A stretch of DNA of 64,000 nt from JAFGKK01 sp964521085 (GCA_964521085.1 CAZFPL010000016.1:1-64000); one strand, 5' to 3'. Shown: positions 19,801-28,633, counted from the first letter of the stretch. Made by a program: numbers and translations. Notes: generated by a model not told the origin, from the sequence alone.

Positions 19801-19806
19801 GGACAT
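13808..19806 (-). CDS. Giant hybrid histidine kinase (PAS-like, 10 basic repeats, 4 GAF, HisKA, HATPase, 2 REC), interrupted by a scaffold gap
   Basis: If the duplicated 55 bases and 100 Ns are collapsed, this is one 1947-residue frame from the ATG at 19806, which overlaps the parA end. Domains in that numbering: PAS-like (about 40-145); a linker with ten basic motifs at 257-483; a Pro/Ala/Glu-rich linker (484-750); GAF domains at about 760-865, 875-1035, 1050-1205 and 1225-1380; HisKA with SHELRTPLNSIIGF (His1406); HATPase with LLNLLSNASKF, SDTGSGIP and GGTGLGLS; receiver 1 with Asp1693 in ILLDVNMPSPDG; receiver 2 with Asp1815 in IILDLQLPGSAG; and a repeat tail from 1894. There is no membrane segment, so it is cytoplasmic. 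Receiver 1 has VVENE where DD is usual. It may take signals from the two GAF receptors upstream and pass phosphate to the single-domain regulators or to the threonine synthase receiver; that is inference. Confidence 0.88.
13811..13972 (-). repeat. Five 33-bp coding repeats (11-residue S/T-P repeats) at the kinase C-terminus
   Basis: The last 54 residues of the hybrid kinase are four 11-residue units and one of 10: TSPLSLEGKKS, TSPLAGERKSS, TSPLPLERKPS, TTPLPLESKRS, TTPLPPEKTA. Each has T-S/T-P-L at the start and a basic centre. At DNA level this is a 33-bp degenerate tandem repeat. It follows the second receiver directly and is likely disordered. Confidence 0.85.
17973..18182. other. Scaffold gap (100 N, 18028-18127) flanked by identical 55-bp sequences
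   Basis: Bases 17973-18027 and 18128-18182 are identical over 55 positions and the Ns sit exactly between them. Removing the Ns and one copy (155 bases) leaves a gene of 5844 bases, an exact multiple of three, with the same reading frame on both sides. This is the pattern expected when two contigs ending in a shared 55-base k-mer were scaffolded instead of merged. A real tandem repeat of unknown length cannot be excluded, since the region is a low-complexity coding linker. Confidence 0.85.
18358..19038 (-). repeat. 75-bp-period coding repeat: basic KKRxTKP motifs every 25 residues
   Basis: In the kinase linker the motif (K/R)(K/R)(R/K)xTKP occurs at residues 257, 282, 307, 332, 357, 382, 407, 432, 457 and 477. 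The first nine are exactly 25 residues (75 bases) apart and the last is 20. Between them the sequence is Pro/Ala/Ser/Glu-rich and poorly conserved. Variants are KRRTVRP, RKRVTKG and KRRITTP. The strict period with divergent spacers suggests old tandem duplication under selection for the basic motif. Confidence 0.88.
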
Positions 19807-20551
19807 ATTCTTCCAACTCCTGAGCCAGCGCGCGGTATTGCATCGCCGCTCGGCTTTCGGGGGCATACTGGGTGATGGGTTTTCCAACCACAGGACATTC
19901 ACGCAATTTGGTGTCGTTTTCGATGGCGGTGGTGAAAACCGCATTGCCGAACGCGGATCGGATTTGCTCCTGCAAGGTTTGATGCACGCGTGTCCGGCCA
20001 AGCATCGTGATGAGTACGCGGTAACGCAGGGAGGGATTCGACCGTTGACGGATATTGCGGATCAAATCCAACATCTCCCGCAGGGAATGAGCGGAGAAGA
20101 ACTCGCACTGGGTGGGGATCACCAGGAGATGCGCTGCGGTGAGGGCATTGATTGTCAGCGCGCCCAGGGAGGGCGGGCAATCCAGAAGCACAATGTTGTA
20201 CATGTTGGTTTTTGCCAACGCTTTCCGAAGCAGATGCTCGTAATTCTGACGAACATACAAGAACCGTTCAACCAACAGCATTTCTCCGGACGCCGGGATA
20301 ATATCCAATCCCGGGACGCTTGTTTCGCGGGATACACTCATCGGGGAGGCGTTTCCCAGAAGGAGGTCGGCTACCGATCGGCGGGTTTGCACCGGCTGGA
20401 TTCCCAAGCCCAGCGTCAGATTGGCCTGGGGATCCAAATCCACCAGCAGGATTTCCTGACCGCTTTCGGCAAGCGCGGCGCCAATGGAAAGCGCAGAAGT
20501 GGTTTTGGCGACTCCGCCTTTTTCATTGGCGATTGCGACGATGGTTGTCAT
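19775..20551 (-). CDS. ParA/Soj-family ATPase
   Basis: A 258-residue ATPase with the deviant Walker A loop EKGGVAKTT (residues 10-18), the switch motif VDLDPQANLTLGLG and Walker B IVLLDCPPSLGALT. ParA proteins dimerise with ATP, bind DNA non-specifically and position a cargo whose partner has basic residues that trigger hydrolysis. No parB or parS-like site is nearby, so chromosome segregation is not the obvious role. The 3' end overlaps the start of the hybrid kinase gene by 32 bases, which links the two in translation. A role in positioning the kinase, as for orphan ParAs that place chemosensory clusters, is inferred from that overlap and the basic repeats. Confidence 0.9.
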   Translation of the reverse strand: MTTIVAIANEKGGVAKTTSALSIGAALAESGQEILLVDLDPQANLTLGLGIQPVQTRRSVADLLLGNASPMSVSRETSVPGLDIIPASGEMLLVERFLYVRQNYEHLLRKALAKTNMYNIVLLDCPPSLGALTINALTAAHLLVIPTQCEFFSAHSLREMLDLIRNIRQRSNPSLRYRVLITMLGRTRVHQTLQEQIRSAFGNAVFTTAIENDTKLRECPVVGKPITQYAPESRAAMQYRALAQELEEYVHQAIAQPA

Positions 20552-20632
20552 AATCCGGATCCTATTCTTCGATCAATCATCCTTCTGATATGCAAACACG
20601 CGTTTGTCTATGCAGACGGCACTCCTTTGCCG

Positions 20633-22855
20633 TCATGACGCGCCCGTGCCGGGACTTCCTTTGGGTTCCTCAATCTTCGCGGGCCGGATCGGTCCGACCA
20701 TGACGGTCCCGCTCGAGATACCGAGTGCGCGGCGAAGTTCGCTGACGGCCGTCTGGAGGATGGACGAAATGTCGTTCGTGGACCGGATCCGGCTGGTGAT
20801 TTCAACCACTTTTCGCTCCCGTTCCGCACGGTGGGAGACTTGGCTGAACAAGCGGGCATTTTGAACCGCGACCGCCAATTGGCCGGAGAGTGTCTGCAGG
20901 ATGGCGATCTCATCCTCTCCGAAGGCATTCGATTTAGCGGAATGGATATCCAGCACACCGATGATGCGGCCGGCGACGATCAGCGGGATTGCACACTCCG
21001 ATTTCGTTTCCGTCAGGAGCGGATCCGCCTGATAGTAGGTGTCCTTTTCCAAGTGATTGGCGGCGTAAATGGATCCTGTCGACAGCACATGGCCCACGAT
21101 GGAAGGAGAAGCGGTGGTGACGGATGTACGGCGCTCGACCAATTCGGAATCGGCCTGCCCGGAGGCGGCGTAGGCGCTGGCAAATTGATCCTGCTCATCC
21201 ATCAGGTACACCGCGGCGTGCGAGAAACCGAACCGCTCCCGGATCAGTTCGACGACGCGCCGCAAAAGCAGGTCGAGGTCGAGGGTGGTGCTGGCGTCGC
21301 GGGCGATTTCGTTTGCGGTCTGCAGATATGTGGCGCGGCGGGTAAGCTCGGTGTACAGGCGGGCGTTTTCCAAAGCCAACGCAGCCTGGGTGGTGACAGC
21401 TTCAATGAATGTCAAATCGTCCTGGGTGATTTCCTTCTGGCCCGTTTCCAGGGTGAGCGAGCCAATCACCTGTTCGCGCAGGATGAGGGGCGCGGTGATC
21501 TGCGAGCCGTCGGCGCTGCGCGAGATGCTGCTGGGAACGGCCGCCGCGGCGGAGGCAGGGGCGAGTGGAGTGATGATTTCCTCGCCGTCGAAACCGCTGC
21601 TTTCCACCGAGAGGGAGAGATCGGATGTGGATTGGCCGATATTCCCCCACGCTTCGGCCATATACCGCCGGTTCAGCGCACGGACTTCTTCCTGATCCGT
21701 TTGGGATTGGGAGTTCAACCGTGCCATTTCCAGCCCGTGCGCCAAGGTTTGGGAGATCCCGCGCAGGGTCAGAATGTCGGAATCATCAAACGCATTAACC
21801 GTTTCCGATTGGACGTCCAGTACTCCCAAGCAGCGGTCGCCGATCAGCAGCGGGATCACCAGTTCCGCGTGTCCCGCGGAGAGCGGATTATCCTTTTCCA
21901 CCGGCCGGTCGCCCTCCGAGAAAATCCGTTTCAGATCCACGGCTTGACGGACCAGCGCAGTGGATTCCGCCGGCAGGCGGTACCCTCTATTGATCAGCCT
22001 CTGCGCTTCCGGAGTGGATCCGGCGCGGAGGACAAGCTGCGGGCCGGGTTCTTCCAGCAGGAGGATCGAGGCGGAGGAGAGATTCATCCGTTGCTGTAAA
22101 ACTTCCATCACCGACTGGAGCAGGATCAACGGTCTGCGCTCGGCGCCGGCGGCCATGGAGGTTTCCGCCAGAGTCCGAAGTTGAATGATCCGTTGGTCGA
22201 GAAGCTTCTTGTTCTCGGCGATCCGGCGTATCAATTCCTGGTGTTCGTTCTGCAGCGCTTCGGCGAGCTGTTTTTCCATCTGCAGTGAAACGCGCATTTC
22301 CCGGTTGTAGATGGCCGAGATACTCACCAGGACGGCCAATCCCAATCCAAGGGCGAAGGCATCCGGCCAGATGGTGTTGATCGGTAAATACGCATCCGGA
22401 ATGGAGAGGACTCCGGCCTGTTGCAGGAAGCCCACCACGATGTGGGCGACCATGCTGAGAAAGGCGAATAAGATCCCGCTTTGGGTGCTGATCAAAATGC
22501 CGGCGGTCAGGGTGGCCATCGCGTATCCGATGTAGATTGCGTGCCCGTCTCCCAGTATGGCAGACGCAAAGACCATGACCAGGAAAATACTGACCACCGG
22601 GAAATACGTCGCCAGCCGGACCTGCCCGCGCCGGGCGAGGAAGATGGCGACGAGGTATACAGGCTGCACGACAAGTCCCGCGATGACGCCCACCCACGGT
22701 CCGCCGCTGGCAAGGGCGATAACCAGACTGACCACCGCGAACAGACCGCCCGTCAGCGCAAGGCCGATGACCACCAGGTAGAAAAGGCTTTCCTGCCGGG
22801 CTTGTTCCGGATCTTTGGAAACAGGAGGCAAGGAGCGTGTGATTCTATCCAGCAT
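20633..22855 (-). CDS. Membrane GAF-domain receptor without kinase domain
   Basis: A 740-residue protein. About six membrane segments (residues 22-190) form an MHYT/7TM-like sensor of unknown type. A coiled-coil (about 195-235, ending KKLLDQRIIQLRTLAE) leads to three GAF domains (about 240-390, 400-510, 520-680). The last contains IRERFGFSHAAVYLMDE, nearly the same as GAF domains in the two neighbouring sensor genes. The chain ends with EITSRIRSTNDISSILQTAV, the first helix of a further GAF, then stops. There is no histidine kinase, cyclase, EAL or methyl-accepting region, so it must signal through a partner. It lies 81 bases upstream of parA on the same strand. Confidence 0.82.
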   Translation of the reverse strand: MLDRITRSLPPVSKDPEQARQESLFYLVVIGLALTGGLFAVVSLVIALASGGPWVGVIAGLVVQPVYLVAIFLARRGQVRLATYFPVVSIFLVMVFASAILGDGHAIYIGYAMATLTAGILISTQSGILFAFLSMVAHIVVGFLQQAGVLSIPDAYLPINTIWPDAFALGLGLAVLVSISAIYNREMRVSLQMEKQLAEALQNEHQELIRRIAENKKLLDQRIIQLRTLAETSMAAGAERRPLILLQSVMEVLQQRMNLSSASILLLEEPGPQLVLRAGSTPEAQRLINRGYRLPAESTALVRQAVDLKRIFSEGDRPVEKDNPLSAGHAELVIPLLIGDRCLGVLDVQSETVNAFDDSDILTLRGISQTLAHGLEMARLNSQSQTDQEEVRALNRRYMAEAWGNIGQSTSDLSLSVESSGFDGEEIITPLAPASAAAAVPSSISRSADGSQITAPLILREQVIGSLTLETGQKEITQDDLTFIEAVTTQAALALENARLYTELTRRATYLQTANEIARDASTTLDLDLLLRRVVELIRERFGFSHAAVYLMDEQDQFASAYAASGQADSELVERRTSVTTASPSIVGHVLSTGSIYAANHLEKDTYYQADPLLTETKSECAIPLIVAGRIIGVLDIHSAKSNAFGEDEIAILQTLSGQLAVAVQNARLFSQVSHRAERERKVVEITSRIRSTNDISSILQTAVSELRRALGISSGTVMVGPIRPAKIEEPKGSPGTGAS

Positions 22856-22979
22856 GGTTCTGCTCTTCAGTCCCTTTTCCAGCGGTCTTCAGTCGTAAAA
22901 GCGCATTCGACAGTTCGGCCGCAACAGGAAAACACCTTCCGACAATCCCGCATGTACCTTCGGCGGCGGGAAACAGTCA

Positions 22980-25900
22980 TTACGACTGCTCCCCGTTCTC
23001 GCCTCCGTTTCCTTCTTCGGTGCCAGTCGTTTCCGCCAGACCGAGCTTGATGCTGGCGCGCCGGGCTCCAAGCGCACGGCTGAGCTCGGTGGCAGTGGTG
23101 GTGAGAATGCCCTGCATATCCACCGAGCGGCGGATGCGGCTGGTAATTTCAAACAGGAGGTGCTCGCGTTCCGCCTGGCGGCGGGTCTGATCAAAGAGGC
23201 GCGCGCTTTCCAGGTTGGCCGCGACCTGCAATGCGAGCAGATTGGCCAATTGGACTTCCTCCGTCGAGAAAAGCCGTTCGGACGACATCCGGCTCAAGAG
23301 CAAACCGCCGATCGTGCGGCCGGTCCACTGCAGGGGAAGGGCCAGGGCGGATTTGATCCCCGCCTGGGCCAGGGAGTGCGAAAGGGTTCCGGTGCTGGCG
23401 GGTGTGTATTTAACCGTCTGGTTGGTCGAGAGCGCTTCGCCGATCACATCCCGGCCGTAATGGGCGACAAGCCCGGTGATGTGTTTTAGGTGCGGTTCAC
23501 AGGTGCACATTTCGATCCGGACTTCATCTTCGCCGGACGGGAAGGCGATCGAGACACAGTCCGCTCCTGAAACACTCCGGACGCGTTCGAGCGCGGACCG
23601 CATCAGGCTCTCCATATCGCCCGAAGGCGGGCCGGCCATGCCGATCGCTTCTTCGTACAGGTGGCGCAGGCGTTCACGTTCCTGGGTCACCTGCTCAAAC
23701 AACACGGTGGACGACATAATTGCGGCGAGCGAGCCGGCGACCGTTCCCAAAAGCTGCACATCGTCTTCCGAAAATGCCGAGAAGTGCGGGCTCTGGATAT
23801 CGAGCACTCCCAGGAGTTCGTCGCGGTGGATCAACGGCACGCAAAGTTCGGATTGAATGTCGGGGTCAATCATCAGGTAGCGCGAGTCGGCCGCGGTGCT
23901 TGCCACCAATGAGGGCTGCTTGTTGCTGGCCACCCATCCCTGCACGCCCTGGCCGAGTGTGACCTGCATTTTTTCCACTTCGCGCGAGTTGAACCCGGAA
24001 TGGGCGCGGACAACCAGGGCATCCTTCTCGGGATTGAGCAGGAACAATGCCACCCGCGCTCCACTCATCGTCACACGCAAACCCTGGGCGGCGCTGAAGA
24101 GGGCGTTATCGAGCGAAGTGCTGGAGGCGGCCGCCGTCGTCACCTGATAGAGGGAGCGGTGGCGCGCGAGGTATTCGCGCGTCGTCGAGAACAGACGGGC
24201 GTTTTCCACCGCGATCGCGATCTGGTCGGCGATAACCTGCAGGATGGTGATGTCGTCGGGGGTGAATGCGTAGGGGAGAGTGGATTGCACGTCGAGCGCC
24301 CCGATGACCGTTTCGCCGATACGGAGCGGGATGCCCAATTCCGCGCGTGTGGCGGGGAGGAGCGGATTGGGCTTGTGCATCGGGTCGGCGGTCACGTCGT
24401 CGGCCACGCGCGCCCGCGCATTTTCCGTGACCCATCCGACGATGGATTGGGAGCCCACTCCCAGTTTGTGCTCGCGGGCTTTCATCTGCCGCCCCGCTTC
24501 CCCTGTGGATTCGCGCAGCACGGCGAATTTCCGTTCCGCGTCCATCAGGAACACCGAGGAGTGGTAGAACCCGAACCGCTCGCGGATCAAATTGATCGAG
24601 TGGGAAAGAAGGCGGTCCAGATCCAAGAGGCCGATGGTCTCGCGGGCGATCTCGGCCGCCGTTTGCAGCTGAATGGCTTTCCGTTCCGATTCCTGCAGCA
24701 GCGAGGATGTGCGGATGGTCGAGGCGATCTGGGTGGCGATGGTGGTGAGCAGGCGCAGGTCGCTGTCTTTGAACCGGTTTTCCTTTTCCGTGTCCAGGAG
24801 GATCAGGGCGCCCACCACCTGGTTGGCTGTGATCAGCGGGACGCCCATCCAGGATTGCGGAACAACCCCGGAAAGGCGCACGCCGCTGGAGAGCTGCTTT
24901 TCCACCCAGGCCTGCGGAATGATGCCGGGCAGGTGCACGCCCAACGCCGCGGCGCGCTCTTCGACATTTGCTTCCAGAAGCAGCGGCTGGGCGTTGCGGA
25001 TGACGAGCGCATAAAGACTATCGCCCATGGAGATCGTGTCGAGGTTGATAGTCTCTCCGCGGATATAGGCGTATGGGAAGGACAGCAGGTCGCGGTTCGC
25101 ATCGTAAAGTGTGATGACGATATCGACGTCTCCCAGGGCGTTGCGGGTCTGTTCGTGCACGGTTTCGAACAAGCCCTGAATGTCGGTCGCCTGGGAGATG
25201 GATTGGCTGATCCGGTTCAGCGTCGCCAACTCGGAAAGCCGGCCCTGCGTGGTCTGCAGCAACTCGAGCCGGTCCAGCGCAGAAAGAATGGATTCGGCAA
25301 TCGGGGTGAGTGGACGGACGCTGACCGGTGTAATTGCGTTTTCATCGCGCGACGCCAGCAGAAGCGAACCCAACAGCCGTTCACCCTGCCGCAGCGGCAG
25401 GAAGGCGGCCACTTTGCATCCGAGGCTGTCCAGATACTGACGGATGTTCGCCGGAAGCCTCACAATGCCGGCTTCCACTTTAACGATCAACGGTGTGGTG
25501 GAGGGGATAAGGCGCGAGAGCGTGTCCGGATCTTCCGCGATCTCGGTTACCGGCGCCTGGACGGCTTCGGGATTGACCGGGTCGTAGAATCCGGTGACGA
25601 CCAGCGAGGAGGCGCCCGATTGGAGGATCGTCACCACGTACGGCGTTCCCTTCATGCCGTCGATGGTCGCCTTATAGATTTCTTCCGGTGTCGTCGCCAC
25701 GGCGATCAAACGGCCGATGCGGAATAACTGCTGCGAAACTTCCGTGCTGACTCGGGCGGTCTCCACCGTTTGGACGTTCTGAATTGCGGAGCCGGTTTGG
25801 TCGGAGATCGACTGCAGGAGTTCGACGTCTTCCGACGTGAAGCCATTTACGGAATTGGAATGGATGTCCAGGACGCCGATCGTTCGTTTGCTGACCCGGA

Positions 25901-27443
25901 TCGGAAAAGCAACTTCCGAGCGGGTATCCGGCAGCAGATCGTTGCGGACATACATGGGATCTTCGGTTACGTTCGGCGCCTGATGGGCGCGGCCGGATTG
26001 CGCTACCGATCCGATGATGGAATAAGACCCAAGCGGGAAACGGTTGCCGGATGTTTTTAGTTTTTCCCCGGCGGGTCCGGCGGCTTCACGGACCACGGCA
26101 AACTGACCGGCATCGTCCACCAAATAAATCCCGGCGAAGTCAAATCCCAACCGTTCCCGAATCAGGGAGGTTACCGTCCGCAAGGTATCTTCCAGAGTGA
26201 CCACGCCGGAAAGCGCCTGGACCAGTTCCGCGGAGACCACGATCTTGCGTGTGGAGGATTGGCCTTCCGTTCCGATCAATTGCGAGACGTCGCGCAAAGA
26301 ACCGGTGAGACGGTTTAGCGACGTAGCCAGTGAGACGAACTCCGATGTCCCGTACACGGGAAGCTGAATGTCGGTCTGCCCCGAAGCGAAGCGGTTGACG
26401 GCGGCGGCGAGTCGGGTGGTGGGGCGGACGATAAAGAATATCGCCTGCAATGCCGCGATCACCAGCGCCGCGAGGACGGCGGCGCCGATCAGGATTAGCA
26501 CGGTCGTCAGCGGAGTGAGAGCGGAATAGACTGCAGCCAGGTCCCGTTCGACTAGGACCTTAGCCCGCGTGGATTCTCCTTCTGTATCACCGATGAGATT
26601 TCTAATGGAAAGGTTGTTGGTGTACCCGACAACGGGCTTTCCAAGAATATCTGTGTATTGGGATGAGACTCCGGCGGTGAGGGGAATTCGGCTGCTGGCG
26701 AGTACGAATTGTAATTTGGTGAAGCCTCCTTGCTCAACGTTGATCCGGACGTAGGAGGAGTCGCTGAACGTCAGGAGGATGACATTCGCGGCGTTGTTGG
26801 CCAGCGGGATGGCGAGGATGTTATACAGGTCCTGCAATTGCATGAACCCGACAAGGACAAGCCCGGTTTGACGCGAGCCTGTTTGCAGCGGTGAGGCTGC
26901 CAGGACGGCGAAGGTCTCAGGACTGAAGGCCACATGGTTGACCTGAATGATGGAAAAAGGCTGGCTCCAATCCGGGGCGGGATTAATTACATTCACGCCG
27001 AGGAGCGCGACGTTCTCCCATTCGGGCTTTGTCGAGGCGACAATCGTACCGGCCGCCGGATCGACTACCAAATAATCGGAAAAGACACTTCCTTCCGCCT
27101 GGAGTTGATGCACGGTTGCAAAGAATTGGTTTTTCGAAGCAACGGTGGATTCCAGTTCGGCGGCCGCCTGCACGACAGCGGTATCTCCACTGATCGCCCG
27201 CAGCCTGGTATACCCTGCGGACTGCCAATCGGAGACTTGTTTATCGATCCCCTGGTATTGGGTGGACAACTCATTTGCCGCGGATTGATACATACTGCTT
27301 CGCGCCTGTGAATATCCTATCCATCCCAGAATGATGGGAAGAATGACGAACGGCAGCAGGATGCCGATAAACGCCGTCGCCATGCTTCGCGGCGCCAGCA
27401 GGTTCAAAATTGGGTTCGACCGAATTCCAGTTCTCTCAGCCAT
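22980..27443 (-). CDS. Cache-HAMP-six-GAF membrane receptor without kinase domain
   Basis: A 1487-residue protein. A first membrane helix (about 22-44), an extracellular dCache-like sensor (45-308), a second helix (312-338) and HAMP (338-392) precede six GAF domains to about residue 1435. GAF 1 and 4 contain IRERLGFDFAGIYLVDD and IRERFGFYHSSVFLMDA, close to one another and to GAF 4 of the hybrid kinase. GAF 3 has a short internal duplication (LPGIIPQAWVEK and LSGVVPQSWMGV). The chain ends in EITSRIRRSVDMQGILTTTA plus a short tail, as in the neighbouring receptor, with no enzymatic output. AGGAG lies ten bases before the ATG, and a 6-bp hairpin with a GCGA loop (27459-27474) separates it from the upstream regulator gene. 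Confidence 0.85.
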   Translation of the reverse strand: MAERTGIRSNPILNLLAPRSMATAFIGILLPFVILPIILGWIGYSQARSSMYQSAANELSTQYQGIDKQVSDWQSAGYTRLRAISGDTAVVQAAAELESTVASKNQFFATVHQLQAEGSVFSDYLVVDPAAGTIVASTKPEWENVALLGVNVINPAPDWSQPFSIIQVNHVAFSPETFAVLAASPLQTGSRQTGLVLVGFMQLQDLYNILAIPLANNAANVILLTFSDSSYVRINVEQGGFTKLQFVLASSRIPLTAGVSSQYTDILGKPVVGYTNNLSIRNLIGDTEGESTRAKVLVERDLAAVYSALTPLTTVLILIGAAVLAALVIAALQAIFFIVRPTTRLAAAVNRFASGQTDIQLPVYGTSEFVSLATSLNRLTGSLRDVSQLIGTEGQSSTRKIVVSAELVQALSGVVTLEDTLRTVTSLIRERLGFDFAGIYLVDDAGQFAVVREAAGPAGEKLKTSGNRFPLGSYSIIGSVAQSGRAHQAPNVTEDPMYVRNDLLPDTRSEVAFPIRVSKRTIGVLDIHSNSVNGFTSEDVELLQSISDQTGSAIQNVQTVETARVSTEVSQQLFRIGRLIAVATTPEEIYKATIDGMKGTPYVVTILQSGASSLVVTGFYDPVNPEAVQAPVTEIAEDPDTLSRLIPSTTPLIVKVEAGIVRLPANIRQYLDSLGCKVAAFLPLRQGERLLGSLLLASRDENAITPVSVRPLTPIAESILSALDRLELLQTTQGRLSELATLNRISQSISQATDIQGLFETVHEQTRNALGDVDIVITLYDANRDLLSFPYAYIRGETINLDTISMGDSLYALVIRNAQPLLLEANVEERAAALGVHLPGIIPQAWVEKQLSSGVRLSGVVPQSWMGVPLITANQVVGALILLDTEKENRFKDSDLRLLTTIATQIASTIRTSSLLQESERKAIQLQTAAEIARETIGLLDLDRLLSHSINLIRERFGFYHSSVFLMDAERKFAVLRESTGEAGRQMKAREHKLGVGSQSIVGWVTENARARVADDVTADPMHKPNPLLPATRAELGIPLRIGETVIGALDVQSTLPYAFTPDDITILQVIADQIAIAVENARLFSTTREYLARHRSLYQVTTAAASSTSLDNALFSAAQGLRVTMSGARVALFLLNPEKDALVVRAHSGFNSREVEKMQVTLGQGVQGWVASNKQPSLVASTAADSRYLMIDPDIQSELCVPLIHRDELLGVLDIQSPHFSAFSEDDVQLLGTVAGSLAAIMSSTVLFEQVTQERERLRHLYEEAIGMAGPPSGDMESLMRSALERVRSVSGADCVSIAFPSGEDEVRIEMCTCEPHLKHITGLVAHYGRDVIGEALSTNQTVKYTPASTGTLSHSLAQAGIKSALALPLQWTGRTIGGLLLSRMSSERLFSTEEVQLANLLALQVAANLESARLFDQTRRQAEREHLLFEITSRIRRSVDMQGILTTTATELSRALGARRASIKLGLAETTGTEEGNGGENGEQS

Positions 27444-27475
27444 ACCCGAATGCTCCTAAAGGGATCGCTCCCTTA

Positions 27476-27946
27476 TTATGAATACTCCCAGACAGGATCC
27501 CCGTGCAACATACGCCGGATCTGGTCCGGGAAACGATCGGGATCCAGCGGCTTGCCCACAAAACCGTCGAATCCGGCCGCCTGCGCCCGGTTCAGTTCAT
27601 CCTGGCTGGCATTGGCAGTCACCGCGATCACGGGGATATCTTTGTACAAGGATGTACGGATCTTGCGCAAAGCCTCGTATCCATCTTCGTAGGGAAGGCG
27701 GATGTCCATCAGGATGAGATCCACCCTCGGAAGCGTGTGGGCATATTCCACAACCTCGTAACCAGAAGTCTTCCATTCGCAATGAATGCCGAGATAGGCC
27801 AGCATGCGCGCCATCAGAACGAAGTTGGACACATTGTCTTCCACCACCAGAATGGTGGCTTCCTTCGGATTGACAACCTTCTTTTTCGGAAAGACCGGTT
27901 CCTGGGAAGGCGTTCCAGAGGAGGGAGGATCGGGACGGGTTTCCAT
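27476..27946 (-). CDS. Single-domain response regulator (CheY/Spo0F-like)
   Basis: A 156-residue protein with a Pro/Ser/Lys-rich N-terminus (1-28) and one receiver domain: acidic pair VVEDN, phospho-acceptor Asp81 in LILMDIRLPYEDGY, Thr in AVTAN and Lys in GFVGKPLD. There is no DNA-binding or enzymatic output. It follows the next regulator by four bases and precedes the six-GAF receptor by 32. The two regulators are only moderately similar, so they may accept phosphate from different receivers or act as phosphate sinks for the hybrid kinase. Confidence 0.9.
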   Translation of the reverse strand: METRPDPPSSGTPSQEPVFPKKKVVNPKEATILVVEDNVSNFVLMARMLAYLGIHCEWKTSGYEVVEYAHTLPRVDLILMDIRLPYEDGYEALRKIRTSLYKDIPVIAVTANASQDELNRAQAAGFDGFVGKPLDPDRFPDQIRRMLHGDPVWEYS

Positions 27947-27950
27947 AAGC

Positions 27951-28379
27951 CTAGATTCCTTTGGATTTGCGCAGGTACTTTGAGATTTGCCAGGGCAGCT
28001 GGTCGATGTCGACAGGCTTCTGGATGTATCCGTCGCATCCCGCCTCCAGCACGCGTTCCCGGTCTCCCTTCATTACATTCGCTGTCAGGGCGACCACCGG
28101 GATATGGGCAAGCCGGGGCGTAGAGCGAATCCTTGCTGTGAGTGTATACCCGTCCACTTCCGGCAGGTTGATGTCCATCAGGATCAGATCGGGAGGATCG
28201 GAGAGCGCCAATTTAAGCGCTTGTTGCGCATCACCCGCCTCAAGGACGTCGTACCCTTCGGCCATCAATACCCGGCGGATCAACAGCCGGTTGTCCGGAT
28301 AGTCTTCGATGTAAAGTATCCGGAGAGGTTTCTCTTCGGAATGGGTGGTGAAATCATCGATGGAAGTGTAGTTATACAC
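27951..28379 (-). CDS. Single-domain response regulator
   Basis: A 142-residue protein from a GTG at 28379, chosen because AAGGTGAG lies six bases upstream. The frame is open to a TTG at 28439 but without a ribosome site. The receiver has YIEDYPDNR, phospho-acceptor Asp69 in LILMDINLPEVDGY, VALTANVMKGD and the Lys of GYIQKPVD, close to PAS/hybrid-kinase-associated receivers such as the DivK type. It is the first gene of the minus-strand signalling group. The divergent 250-base region to the MFS gene should hold its promoter, though I see no strong minus-strand consensus. Confidence 0.85.
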   Translation of the reverse strand: MYNYTSIDDFTTHSEEKPLRILYIEDYPDNRLLIRRVLMAEGYDVLEAGDAQQALKLALSDPPDLILMDINLPEVDGYTLTARIRSTPRLAHIPVVALTANVMKGDRERVLEAGCDGYIQKPVDIDQLPWQISKYLRKSKGI

Positions 28380-28633
28380 CGACCACTCACCTTCCTGGGC
28401 ACGACATGGGATCTGGAAGCAGGCCAGCGATACCCGCAAATCAAGTTCAGGCCCTGTTGCTTCCGACGTTCATGCCTAAAAACCACAATCCAGAAACGAC
28501 AATTTCGGCAAGGTCCGAAAAATCACGCCTGCTTTGTCGATCTGGACAAATCGTGGCTGTGAAATCGATTATACTCCGAAAGCATGCGTGTTGATCCAAA
28601 AAAGGGCCGAAAAAAAGCATAAAAGGTACGTGA

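Noticed and set aside
19775..20551. ParA as part of a chromosome or plasmid partition locus
   Set aside because: No parB, parS-like palindromes, replication or plasmid genes nearby; context is signalling.
24000..25727. 575-codon plus-strand frame opposite the six-GAF receptor
   Set aside because: Same reason: antisense to conserved GAF motifs, composition typical of a shadow frame.
28377..28439. TTG at 28439 as the start of the first response regulator
   Set aside because: No ribosome site there; GTG at 28379 has AAGGTGAG at good distance and still includes the entire receiver.
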